From contig NZ_FNBN01000005.1 in NCBI RefSeq assembly GCF_900102545.1, positions 248,001 through 312,000 of the forward strand: a stretch of 64,000 nucleotides of DNA, read 5' to 3'. This stretch comes from Chitinophaga filiformis. Its GTDB lineage: Bacteria; Bacteroidota; Bacteroidia; Chitinophagales; Chitinophagaceae. The position numbers were made by a program, and so were the translations under genes. Positions 37,559-45,798 of this stretch are shown here, piece by piece. How positions within the stretch are numbered: the stretch's first letter is position 1; each line of letters opens with the position of its first letter. The notes below the pieces were generated by a model. It made no database searches, was not told the DNA's origin, and saw nothing but the letters and a program-made list of their open reading frames with translations.

Positions 37559-38377
37559 CTACTTTTGTATAAACGCGACAAAATCGCTGGTGATAGTCTG
37601 TTTCTTTTTTTTAATTTCCCGGGCAAATGCTGCAGGTGTAGTGTTACTATAGCGTTTGAATTCCCGGTTGAGATGAGGGCGATCTGTATAGCCCAGTTCT
37701 TCAGCCAGATCGGCAAGGTTGGTATCCGGATAGCACCATAACTTATCCCGGGCCTGCTCAAAGCGGATCAGCGCGGAAACGTCTTTGACGGTATGCCCGC
37801 TGGCCTGCTTAAAATTTCTTTCCAGGGTACGGACCGTGGCGTGAGCTACTGCAGCTATCTGGCTTACCGGAATGTTGCCACCTGCCTCCCTCATGACGTC
37901 TCCCGCTTTGAATAGCATACTATTGGTAGCAAGTTGGGCACGTACATTGAGGAAATACTGCTCTACCTCTGCCAACGCTTTTTCTATGTTGCCAGCCTCA
38001 ATCAAGTTTTCCAGTTTAGGTTGAAGGCCGGCAATAGGATGTTCGAATATGCGGACACCGTCTTTATTTGACGGTAGTCCGAGAAGATCAAATACGGTCC
38101 AGGGGAAACACTTTATACCAATGACTTCTAACCGGTTTGCTGCATGTAAAAGAATAGGCTGGCCAAGCAGCCCAACCAGAAAAGGTGATGGCAATAATTG
38201 CAAACCTTCTCTGGTTGAAAGACTGAAGGCACTTCCGAAACAGAAAATTATCTCAGTATAGCCGTCAGGCAGTATCTCAAAGCCTGATGGTAGTGCGGTG
38301 AAGTCAATGCTGCCATACCAAAAGCCTTTTATGACCTCACGTAGCTCTTCGGCTGGTTCTTTGTCTTGATGTTGCAT
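37559..38377 (-). CDS. AraC-family regulator
   Basis: Start set at 38377 (MQHQDKEPAEELREVIKGFWYG), the usual N-terminus for this AraC type. The frame is open to 38446, overlapping the upstream LLM gene by 29 nt, so a longer form is possible. About 273 residues: an N-terminal ligand-binding part (LPDGYTEIIFCFG, GLLGQPILLHA) and a C-terminal HTH (VSQIAAVAHATVRTLERNFKQASGHTVKDV and LADLAEELGYTDRPHLNREFKRYSNTTPAAF). It lies in the operon between two monooxygenases and probably regulates them. Confidence 0.88.
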   Translation of the reverse strand: MQHQDKEPAEELREVIKGFWYGSIDFTALPSGFEILPDGYTEIIFCFGSAFSLSTREGLQLLPSPFLVGLLGQPILLHAANRLEVIGIKCFPWTVFDLLGLPSNKDGVRIFEHPIAGLQPKLENLIEAGNIEKALAEVEQYFLNVRAQLATNSMLFKAGDVMREAGGNIPVSQIAAVAHATVRTLERNFKQASGHTVKDVSALIRFEQARDKLWCYPDTNLADLAEELGYTDRPHLNREFKRYSNTTPAAFAREIKKKKQTITSDFVAFIQK

Positions 38378-38417
38378 TCCTGATACTTCAATAATTAGCT
38401 TCGGATAGTTTAAAAAA

Positions 38418-39440
38418 TTAACGCCAACCCAATCCGGGTGCAACATGTTTCAGGATAGAAGATAGTACGTGTACATTGTACTCGACTCCTAATGTATTGG
38501 GTATCGTCAGCAGCAGCGTGTCTGCCTCCCTGATAGCTTCGTCCTGCGCCAACTCCCTGATAAGCTGATCTGGTTCACCGGCATAGCTTCTGCCAAAAAT
38601 GGCGCGTTGGTCTTTTTCAATATTACCGACTTTATCGACTCTATTGCTTTCCTGCCCGAAGTAATATCTGTCCTGATCATTCATCAGCGCAAAAATAGAC
38701 CGGCTCACCGAAACCCTTGGCTCGCGTTGATGCCCGGCTTTTTTCCATGCTTCTTTGTACAACCTGATCTGTTCCGCTTGTTGGATGTGAAAAGGCTTAC
38801 CGCTTTCGTCCAGTTTCAAAGTAGAGCTCTGCAGGTGCATTCCATTTTCTGCTGCCCAGATGGCTGTCGCATTAGAAGAAGCGCCCCACCAGATGCGTTC
38901 CCGTAATCCCTCAGAGTGAGGTTCCAGTCGTAATAAACCTGGTGGATTAGGAAACATCGGGAATGGATTAGGCTGGGCAAACCCGACTCCTTTGAGCTTT
39001 TCCAAAAATTGCAGCGCTTTATTGCGCCCCATATCTGCGTCTGTTTCTCCGGCAGCAGGTTCATATCCAAAATAACGCCACCCATCGATTACCTGTTCCG
39101 GCGAACCTCTGCTGATTCCCAACTGCAATCGCCCACCCGAAATTAAATCAGCGGCACCCGCATCTTCCACCATATAGAGGGGATTTTCATAACGCATGTC
39201 AATCACGCCTGTTCCAATCTCGATCATGCTTGTTTTGGCGCCTATAGCCGAAAGCAAAGGAAACGGAGATGCTAACTGAGCAGCAAAATGATGTACCCGG
39301 AAATATGCGCCATCTAAACCGATTTCTTCGGCGGCAACGGCTAGATCAATGGACTGAAGCAATGTATCACTCGCCGTACGGGTTTTGTAGGCTGGATGAT
39401 TGGACCAATGTCCGAACGATAAAAATCCTATTTTCTTCAT
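38418..39440 (-). CDS. LLM-class flavin-dependent oxidoreductase (luciferase-like)
   Basis: About 340 residues from the ATG at 39440 (MKKIGFLSFGHWSNHPAYK); an upstream in-frame ATG at 39455 is also possible. Bacterial luciferase fold marks: DLAVAAEEIGLDGAYFRVHHFA near residue 33, IEIGTGVIDMRYENPLYM near 74 and LISGGRLQLGISRGSPEQ near 102. The family uses reduced FMN and O2. It is first in a three-gene operon with an AraC regulator and a FAD monooxygenase, which suggests oxidation of a shared class of xenobiotic or secondary metabolite. Confidence 0.9.
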   Translation of the reverse strand: MKKIGFLSFGHWSNHPAYKTRTASDTLLQSIDLAVAAEEIGLDGAYFRVHHFAAQLASPFPLLSAIGAKTSMIEIGTGVIDMRYENPLYMVEDAGAADLISGGRLQLGISRGSPEQVIDGWRYFGYEPAAGETDADMGRNKALQFLEKLKGVGFAQPNPFPMFPNPPGLLRLEPHSEGLRERIWWGASSNATAIWAAENGMHLQSSTLKLDESGKPFHIQQAEQIRLYKEAWKKAGHQREPRVSVSRSIFALMNDQDRYYFGQESNRVDKVGNIEKDQRAIFGRSYAGEPDQLIRELAQDEAIREADTLLLTIPNTLGVEYNVHVLSSILKHVAPGLGWR

Positions 39441-39471
39441 AAGTCCCTTTTTCAATTGTAAAATACCCTTA

Positions 39472-39479
39472 CAAAGGTA
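39472..39479 (-). promoter_or_regulatory. Candidate -7 element (TACCTTTG, minus strand) for the LLM operon
   Basis: TAnnTTTG match 32 nt upstream of the LLM start. The -33 box is poor (only partial CAA matches at 16 or 23 bp). Confidence 0.4.
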
Positions 39480-39574
39480 GATATCATAATGTTGTCAAGT
39501 ATCAATTTTCTTCCTTACTCTTTCCGGCGCCTCAGGAGCCATCTTTATGAAAATTGTAAAAACAAAAACAGTAA

Positions 39575-39718
39575 AAAATTGATCTGAAGTATTTTAATCT
39601 TGAGAACGAAAACTATAAACTCAAAAATTGCGGTTATGTAATTAACCTGCGAAATTTCGCTGTAACCGATGCAAATGGTGATGTAACCAGTGGCTGGACA
39701 TTAACAATATTTTTTTGA
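39575..39718 (+). pseudogene. Possible gene remnant, 46-codon frame without start
   Basis: A frame running from a stop at 39572-39574 to TGA at 39716-39718 reads IDLKYFNLENENYKL, then KNCGYVINLRNFAVTDANG and SGWTLTIFF. It has protein-like composition but no ATG, GTG or TTG start and no recognised homologue. It may be the 3' remnant of a gene, or chance. The rest of this 376-bp gap shows only promoter-like elements. Confidence 0.25.
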
Positions 39719-39743
39719 TATTGTTATCAAGCTATTATCAAAC

Positions 39744-39774
39744 CTTGTCTTAAGGGATAAATCAGCTATATTTA
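39744..39774 (+). promoter_or_regulatory. Candidate promoter (CTTG-N19-TATATTTA) for the AraC gene
   Basis: Near-consensus Bacteroidota promoter ending 42 nt before the AraC ATG. Each element deviates from consensus by one base. Confidence 0.4.
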
Positions 39775-39816
39775 GGCAACCAGGTATTTAATTGGCAGAG
39801 ATCATCCATAGTTGCT

Positions 39817-40659
39817 ATGCTATTCCATAAACATATACCATGCCTTCCTTTGTCTGACTACATTCAACATATCGTGTATGTTAGTGGTTCAACAGCAAAC
39901 ATCCCATATATTAAGGAACTGCCGGATAAGGGTGTAAATCTTGTCATTGAGCTACAGGAAAAAACTATCAATATTGCATTTCTCGATACTGACCGGAAGG
40001 AAAAGATGATCATGAAAAATGCGTGGATATCAGGAACCCAAAAACAGGCTATCTTATATCAGAATCAAACAGCATCAACTATTATTAGTATACGCTTTAC
40101 AGTCGGAGGCTTCTATGCATTGACAAAGATACCTATAACGGCAATACAGCCGGTTTGTGTCGAGGCCGAATTGCTTTTAGGCAATTCCTTTAAGCATTTA
40201 TATCAAAAACTCATCAATACAAATGATGTCCGTCAACTATTCGGATTGATCGAAAGCTATTTCCTGCAATACCTCGGCGACCAGCGTTTTAAAGATTCTC
40301 TGGCAAAATTTATTGATAAAAACATTGACAAACCCATAGACTGGCTGGTACAGAAATCCGGTTACTCGCAGAAACATGTGATACACGTCGTTAAACAACA
40401 CACTGGCTTTTCGCCCAAATACCTGCAAAGGCTCCATAGATTCCAAAAGGTAATCAGAGATATCCAGGCCTTTAAGGGAAAAACAGACTGGATGACTATT
40501 GTTAATGAGTATGATTATTTTGATCAGGCGCATTTTATCAAGGAATTTTCACAGTTTACCGGCATCAAACCAACACAATATTTACTATCGCAACTTGAAG
40601 TGGCAGATAATCAACTGGTTGCAGATATGATCTTACAACCTCCTTCTGATCATCCCTAG
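39817..40659 (+). CDS. AraC-family regulator
   Basis: 280 residues. The N-terminal part (LPLSDYIQHIVYVSG, ELPDKGVNLVIEL, TIISIRFTVGGFYALTKIP) resembles the sensing domain of the DUF6597/AraC group. The C-terminal HTH (IDWLVQKSGYSQKHVIHVVKQHTGFSPKYLQRLHRFQKV and DYFDQAHFIKEFSQFTGIKPTQYL) is complete. It lies 71 nt upstream of the epoxide hydrolase gene on the same strand and is a plausible activator of it. The C-terminus is extended by about 20 residues. Confidence 0.88.
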   Translation: MLFHKHIPCLPLSDYIQHIVYVSGSTANIPYIKELPDKGVNLVIELQEKTINIAFLDTDRKEKMIMKNAWISGTQKQAILYQNQTASTIISIRFTVGGFYALTKIPITAIQPVCVEAELLLGNSFKHLYQKLINTNDVRQLFGLIESYFLQYLGDQRFKDSLAKFIDKNIDKPIDWLVQKSGYSQKHVIHVVKQHTGFSPKYLQRLHRFQKVIRDIQAFKGKTDWMTIVNEYDYFDQAHFIKEFSQFTGIKPTQYLLSQLEVADNQLVADMILQPPSDHP

Positions 40660-40708
40660 CCTATGGGGGTAGGTAAATTTTTTACAATGAGGGCAGGCCA
40701 CAGGCGGC

Positions 40709-40716
40709 TACCTTTG
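40709..40716 (+). promoter_or_regulatory. Candidate -7 element (TACCTTTG) for the epoxide hydrolase
   Basis: TAnnTTTG match only 14 nt before the ATG, so the leader would be very short. No good -33 box. Confidence 0.35.
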
Positions 40717-40730
40717 TTAAAAAAAAGACA

Positions 40731-41873
40731 ATGACGCAGATCACACCTTTCAAAATAGCTGTACCACAGGAAGTATTGAACGATCTATCAACAAGATTAC
40801 AGCAAACACGCTGGACGGATGAACCGGAAAATGCGGGTTGGAATTATGGAACAGACCCAACTTATTTACGTGAACTGGTAGATCATTGGCAACATAAATA
40901 TGATTGGAGAGCGCAGGAAGCGGCGCTGAATAAATTTCCCCAGTTTAAAACAACAATAGACGGTATTACCATTCATTTCATACATATTAAGGGGAAATCG
41001 AAAAATGCCAAACCATTGATCTTAACACATGGTTGGCCCGATAGCTTCTACAGGTTCCATAAGGTAATCCCAATGCTGACAGATCCTGCAAGTTATGGTG
41101 GCAATGCAGAGCAGGCCTTTGACCTTGTTATACCTTCAATACCTGGTTTTGGGTTTTCTGACCGTATTCCCCAGAGTAGCGATAAAACTGCAGGTTTATG
41201 GGCCAGGTTAATGACAGATGTTTTAGGATATCAGTCGTTTTTTGCCGCTGGGGGAGATATTGGTTCAACGATCAGCAAGTCGTTGGCCAATCAATACCCT
41301 TCGCTGGTCTCCGCTATTCATATCACGGATGTCGGCTATCCGAATGGGAGTGAAGATTGGTCAACAATGTCAGGTCCGGAGCAGGAGTTTGGCCGCTTTA
41401 TTCAACAATGGTTTTTTGCTGAAGGTGCTTTTAACCTGATTCAGACTACCAAACCACAGACATTAGGTTATGGCTTAAACGACTCTCCCGTAGGATTAGC
41501 TTCATGGATCGTGGAGAAGTTTCATGGTTGGTCCGGGAAACCTGAAAACCTTGACGACCACTACACTAAAGATGAGCTGATCACTAATATCATGATATAC
41601 TGGGTTACGCATACTATTAATACCTCTATCCGGACATATGCCGAAGAAAGTAAGGCTGCATGGACTACAGGGCTTAAATCAGACATGAAAGTCGAAGTTC
41701 CGACCGGCGTATCCCTGTTCCCGGGAGAAGCCCCTTTCCCGATAGAATGGGTCAAGAGGAAAGTAAATGCACAATCATTTAATATTATTGAAAAAGGCAG
41801 CCATTTCGCGGCGCTGAATGCTCCTGATCTGTTTGCAAAAGAGCTTAGAGACTTTTTCTACAGCAGATCTTAA
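40731..41873 (+). CDS. Epoxide hydrolase (EHN-type alpha/beta hydrolase), cytosolic
   Basis: 380 residues. The N-terminal EHN lid part (FKIAVPQEVLNDLSTRLQQTRW, DWRAQEAALNKFPQF) is followed by the alpha/beta-hydrolase core. HGWP oxyanion-hole motif at residues 100-103, nucleophile Asp176 in AAGGDIGST (family form GGDWG), and catalytic His near 358 in GSHFAALNAPD. It opens epoxides to diols, probably for detoxification. No signal peptide, unlike the paralogue at 54791. Probably controlled by the AraC gene upstream. Confidence 0.92.
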   Translation: MTQITPFKIAVPQEVLNDLSTRLQQTRWTDEPENAGWNYGTDPTYLRELVDHWQHKYDWRAQEAALNKFPQFKTTIDGITIHFIHIKGKSKNAKPLILTHGWPDSFYRFHKVIPMLTDPASYGGNAEQAFDLVIPSIPGFGFSDRIPQSSDKTAGLWARLMTDVLGYQSFFAAGGDIGSTISKSLANQYPSLVSAIHITDVGYPNGSEDWSTMSGPEQEFGRFIQQWFFAEGAFNLIQTTKPQTLGYGLNDSPVGLASWIVEKFHGWSGKPENLDDHYTKDELITNIMIYWVTHTINTSIRTYAEESKAAWTTGLKSDMKVEVPTGVSLFPGEAPFPIEWVKRKVNAQSFNIIEKGSHFAALNAPDLFAKELRDFFYSRS

Positions 41874-41886
41874 TTAACATCCTGTA

Positions 41887-41931
41887 AAAGTAAAGCCTTC
41901 ATGTCAAAAGATTTGAAGGCTTTACTTTTTT
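41887..41931. terminator. Strong bidirectional terminator
   Basis: Stem GTAAAGCCTTCA / TGAAGGCTTTAC flanked by AAAA and TTTTTT, between the convergent epoxide hydrolase and archaemetzincin-like genes. Confidence 0.9.
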
Positions 41932-41932
41932 G

Positions 41933-42841
41933 CTATATCGCATCCTGGTCTGCTTTGAAGATTTGCCAATCATGCTGCAGGCCATTATTTTTACAGAAAT
42001 CCGCCAATTGTTTCAACCTGCGTCTATTATTGTAAGCAATATTCCAGAACAGTTTTTTCTGACATTCAGAACAAAGGCGCAGCGGACTTCGGTCGGTTTC
42101 CCGCAGACCGTTGGAACCATTCATCACACAGCTTGCATATACGCAATGATGTATGGAAAACATGTGACCTATCTCATGCGAAGAAATATTTGCCAGTCTT
42201 CTGAGGCAGGTTTTGTAATTAGTAGTATCCAGGTGTTCGTCCTGTAAACGATAAATAGAAGAAACGCCTACCCGCTTTGTATATGATGCCAATCCGAATA
42301 CATAGTTCCACGAATCTTTAGGATAAAGGTCTTTTGCACTGAGTGCCAGGAGTGCTATGCCGTCAGAAGGACATTTGCCTTTCAACAGACTATCCAGGAG
42401 ATAAGAAGCAAGTAATTGCGTATGGCCGTCATGCTCTCTGGATGCAACGACTGTAGCAATACTGTCAGTAACAGCTGGCAGTAAAACCGTCCGCATCTGA
42501 AAGAAAATTTCAACATACTCCCTTACCTGTTTCAATGCAGCCTGCTGAAGATCGGTGAAATCGCCCACGGGCATAAGATAAATAGTAGAATGATTAGGAC
42601 CCTGCCTCACAGGATTACTCTTCTTATAAGCATCCAGATGTTGCCTCTTCTCGTTATGCGAATAGCGCCAATCGCCGGCCTCTGGTACTGTCAGCGGAAT
42701 ATCATTGCCGTCTATAGCATTGAAATAGGCTGGGTCATTCGTATCTGCCGGTTCTTTGCTGATACAGGAGGCAAAAGAGCAAGTGAGTATAAGTGATAAT
42801 GTAAATACTGTTAAAGAGAATGGTCGGCATAGTATTGTCAT
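41933..42841 (-). CDS. Archaemetzincin-like zinc metalloprotease, lipoprotein
   Basis: 302 residues. The N-terminal signal has lipobox-type Cys residues (TCSFASC, Cys21/Cys26). The archaemetzincin core HEIGHMFSIHHC is at residues 222-233 (zinc ligands His222, His226, His232; catalytic Glu223), followed by Cys238, Met240 and a CSEC pair at 257-260 forming the second zinc site. The usual Gly of HExxHxxGxxH is Ser229. A short archaemetzincin start (YLMPVGDF) is near residue 88. It is probably an outer-membrane or periplasmic peptidase. Confidence 0.85.
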   Translation of the reverse strand: MTILCRPFSLTVFTLSLILTCSFASCISKEPADTNDPAYFNAIDGNDIPLTVPEAGDWRYSHNEKRQHLDAYKKSNPVRQGPNHSTIYLMPVGDFTDLQQAALKQVREYVEIFFQMRTVLLPAVTDSIATVVASREHDGHTQLLASYLLDSLLKGKCPSDGIALLALSAKDLYPKDSWNYVFGLASYTKRVGVSSIYRLQDEHLDTTNYKTCLRRLANISSHEIGHMFSIHHCVYASCVMNGSNGLRETDRSPLRLCSECQKKLFWNIAYNNRRRLKQLADFCKNNGLQHDWQIFKADQDAI

Positions 42842-43250
42842 GGTACAGCGGTTGAGAAAGTAAAGTTGTGATAGCCAACAATCATTTGGCGTAGCACTCC
42901 TTTAAGATGCAAAGTCTTTGCTTTTCCATAATGCAGGTTCTTCATTAGTGTTGCTATTCGCTTAACTATATGACCGAACCGATTGATTAGAAGTATATAT
43001 TTCATTTATATTGGAGGGCGATACCTGATTTCCGTGGAATTATCTGGCTCGCTGGTAATCACAACTTTTTTCCAGACATCTTGAAAAAATAATCGCCAAT
43101 AGTTATTTCTGATGAAAATATCGTATCATCGCGGAAGTACCGACATTGGTGATAATGCCCAACGACCCGCATCCCAGGTTCGGACTGCCGACCAACCATC
43201 GGCGCGATTCAAATTCCACAGCTACGTATCTTTTGACAACTTTTCGTAAA
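42842..43250. other. 409-bp intergenic region with a GC-rich patch
   Basis: No supported gene. The patch around 43155-43205 is clearly more GC-rich than the AT-rich gene that follows. An in-frame ATG at 43146 would extend the next gene through this patch, but the extension has no homologue-like features. Confidence 0.45.
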
Positions 43251-43949
43251 ATGAAGCTATACCTCGTATCTATTTTATTGTTCTTTTCTGCTTGCTCATC
43301 GATTTCGTTAGAGAAAAGAACCAGCGTTCCAGGTAAAGTGCCGTTCGTAATTAATATCGTAGACCCCAACGCGCCAGGCAACTTTTATGACCGCCTGTAT
43401 GACAGTTTAGATAAACATATCTACACAATAAACAAATCTGGGTTAAGTACAATAATCAATGGAGATGAAGACAAAGATCAGTTCATCGGTTGGCTATTTA
43501 CCCAATTCGAAGATAGATTTTCAGGTATTAGTCTCAAAGCAGGCTCGAAAATTGACAAAGACAGAACATCCGAAGAAGTCAGACTAAAAAACAAACTCAA
43601 TTCACGAACGGATAAATTCTCGTTTACTACAAAATTCAGAGTCGATTCGATACCAGATGAATATCTTTATCCTGATCTTTGGAAAAAAGCGACAGCTAAC
43701 AATAAATTTGAAAAAGAAATTCAGGCTGAATTTGAGTCATTTGGAAGAATCGGATTATTCAGACACGCTTATGGGAATAGTGACACTCTTTTCCCATACG
43801 GATATAAACTTCCAATAGACATTACCGTAAATTACTACTTAACAGAAGAAAAAAGGTGGTTTAAATCAACATTCACAATAGCAGCAAAAACTGTAGTTTA
43901 CCATCAACTCAAATTCAAACAAGTCGATGTTGCCGTAGCAAATGAGTAG
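43251..43949 (+). CDS. Predicted lipoprotein of unknown function, AT-rich
   Basis: About 232 residues from the ATG at 43251 (MKLYLVSILLFFSACSS, a clear lipobox with Cys15). Starts further upstream at 43146 give an unlikely N-terminus. The mature part is rich in Lys, Asp and Phe (GDEDKDQFIGWLFTQFEDRF, DKFSFTTKFRVDSIPDEYLYPDLWKK) with no domain that I recognise. Base composition is more AT-rich than the neighbours, a possible sign of transfer. It is followed 12 nt later by the convergent broken hydrolase. Confidence 0.65.
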   Translation: MKLYLVSILLFFSACSSISLEKRTSVPGKVPFVINIVDPNAPGNFYDRLYDSLDKHIYTINKSGLSTIINGDEDKDQFIGWLFTQFEDRFSGISLKAGSKIDKDRTSEEVRLKNKLNSRTDKFSFTTKFRVDSIPDEYLYPDLWKKATANNKFEKEIQAEFESFGRIGLFRHAYGNSDTLFPYGYKLPIDITVNYYLTEEKRWFKSTFTIAAKTVVYHQLKFKQVDVAVANE

Positions 43950-43961
43950 GGGGGAGCGATT

Positions 43962-44884
43962 TTATTTATGGTCAAGGGCTTCGTTTGTGAAAAATGCCCT
44001 GAACAGGGTGGAAACTTCCGAAGGCAGCTCTTCCATTAAAAAATGACTTGCACCTAACTGTTCGCCGGTGACGTTATCACACCAGCTTTGCCATATAACA
44101 AGCGGATCACCAAAACCTGTCACAAAACCATCAGAAGACCATAATGCAAGTAACGGACAGGTCACTTTCTCGCCTTTCTGCCTGCTTTGCTGTTCATCTT
44201 CCAGGTCAAGCGTATTGCCCATGCGGTATTCAGCAAAAATAGCACGCCTTGATGCCGGATTCCCAAAACAACGGGAGTATTCGCTCCGGGCGAAAGAATC
44301 AAAAACGCTTTGCCTCCCGACCAACTATGCAGGATATGTTCGAGGTAGAATTCATGGCTTGCTGCAAGCAAAGTTTCGGGTAAAGGGCTGGGTTGGCCCA
44401 TTAACCACCAGTTGCCAAGCGAAGAGGCAAGCTTAAAGTTTAGCCGGTCAGCGATATCGGCGGTTGGTATAATATCGAGCATAGCCACCTTTTGGACATG
44501 ATGTGGAAAATCCAGGCATAGACGAAATGCTACTCTTGCCCCACGATCATGGCCTGCCAGGGAAAATTGCCTATACCCGAGCTTTTCCATGAAAGCTACC
44601 AGCAGACGGGCCATATTGCGTTTAGTATAGCGGTCATCTCCACCACTGGCGGTTACAATAGAATCACCATAACCAGGTAGGTCTGGCATGATAAGCATGA
44701 ACCTATCTTCAAGAAAGGGTGCTATTTGAAACCAGGCAACATGTGTTTCAGGAAAGCCATGAAGCAGCAGCAGTGGCCACCCCTTACCGGAGATGCTGTA
44801 AGCAATACTTGCTTCCGGTAGTTCAATATAGCGGGTTTCTGGCAATTCGGTCATGACTTTTTGCAAGTGATCAAAATTGAGCAC
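43962..44884 (-). pseudogene. Alpha/beta hydrolase (haloacetate dehalogenase/epoxide-hydrolase-like), frameshifted
   Basis: Two overlapping minus-strand frames together make one hydrolase of about 290-300 residues. The first (44884-44162) has HGFPETHVAWFQ, the DLPGYGDS block and the nucleophile elbow AGHDRGARVAF. It loses homology after EFYLEHILHSW. The second (from about 44324 to 43962) continues with VFDSFARSEYSRCFGNPASR, the acid-containing LLALWSSDGFV and the terminal His in GASHFLMEELP. A one-base deletion in the G run near 44310-44320 would explain the switch. It is divergent from the TetR gene; the start may be 44854. Confidence 0.75.
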
Positions 44885-44975
44885 AAATGTTGTGCCGTTG
44901 GCGGATAAGGTTCATTCAAACGAATTAATACATCGTTCTGCAAATAGCTGCCGGATCAAGAAAATTGATAATAAA

Positions 44976-45007
44976 TTTGTTTTATTGAACAGTGTTCAAT
45001 AAGTTTG
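44976..45007 (+). promoter_or_regulatory. tetR promoter with embedded operator
   Basis: TTTG (44976-44979), 20 bp, TAAGTTTG (45000-45007). The spacer is filled by a perfect 21-bp palindrome at 44982-45002 (arms TTATTGAACA and TGTTCAATAA around a central G), the expected autorepression site. Confidence 0.8.
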
Positions 45008-45118
45008 CATCAGAATAGTGATAAATCCAGGCAGACATGCTGCCGTTACTATATCGGGCATAGTCCCGGTATGGCTGACTAAGTATATAACTAAAGTTTA
45101 CGTTTTAAATTATTGATA

Positions 45119-45727
45119 ATGGGTATTGCAGAGAGAAAACAAGAGGAAAAACAAGAAATGACCAAACGGATATTAGACGGTGCCCGTAAAGTATTCCTCG
45201 AGAAAGGCTATGAGCAGACAAGTATGCGCAATATCGCCAATGAAATCAATTACAGCCCGGGCTTGCTCTATTTTTATTTTAAAGATAAAGGTGAAATTTT
45301 CCATGAGCTACACAGAGAGGGGTTTCGGTTGCTGCTCAGCCAGTTAATGGTGTTGAACAAGGTGGCAGATCCATTTGAACGGTTAAAAGCTATGGGGCAT
45401 GTTTTTATTGAATTTGCGCAGCATAATAAGGACTATTATAATTTGATGTTTATCGTTGAAGTACCGGCAAAAATGCCTGAAAGCAGCGGCTTTATGATAG
45501 CGCAGGAAGCGATTAGCCTGCTGGCTTCTACTGTAAAAGAATGTCAACAGAAAGGCCGGTTTAAGGATATGGACGTTGAATATTTCACATTTATGATCCT
45601 TTCAACCTTACATGGCATCTGTGCCTTGTTCTGCAAAGATCGTACGGCAAGCTTTGTGAATAAGACCAATGAAGAGCTTATGCTACATGGTTATGAGTGT
45701 TTTATTGCTCTGCTCGAAAAGAGCTGA
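45119..45727 (+). CDS. TetR/AcrR-family repressor of the efflux operon
   Basis: About 202 residues from the ATG at 45119 (MGIAERKQEEK); an earlier TTG at 45113 is less likely. The N-terminal HTH is ILDGARKVFLEKGYEQTSMRNIANE followed by NYSPGLLYFYFKDKGEIF. The C-terminal ligand-binding part is alpha-helical. The same palindrome lies in its own promoter and in that of the efflux genes directly downstream, so it most likely represses both and is released by an efflux substrate. Confidence 0.92.
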   Translation: MGIAERKQEEKQEMTKRILDGARKVFLEKGYEQTSMRNIANEINYSPGLLYFYFKDKGEIFHELHREGFRLLLSQLMVLNKVADPFERLKAMGHVFIEFAQHNKDYYNLMFIVEVPAKMPESSGFMIAQEAISLLASTVKECQQKGRFKDMDVEYFTFMILSTLHGICALFCKDRTASFVNKTNEELMLHGYECFIALLEKS

Positions 45728-45734
45728 GCTTTTT

Positions 45735-45766
45735 TTTGCCATATTATTGAACAGTGTTTAAATTTA
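45735..45766 (+). promoter_or_regulatory. Efflux-operon promoter with embedded TetR operator
   Basis: TTTG (45735-45738), 20 bp, TAAATTTA (45759-45766). The spacer holds a second operator at 45744-45761 that shares TTATTGAACAGTGTT with the tetR site. The predicted transcript start near 45773 argues that the GTG at 45754 is not the tolC start. Confidence 0.75.
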
Positions 45767-45798
45767 TTACGGTGATTAATCTAAGGTCTAAAAACAAG

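Noticed and set aside
43150-43220. Possible integron attC-like site (GCCCAACG patch)
   Set aside because: No matching inverted R'/R'' pair or integrase was seen, and the motif is short.
45754-45798. GTG start of tolC at 45754 or 45772
   Set aside because: Both lie within or at the predicted promoter and operator; the GTG at 45799 gives a clean signal peptide.
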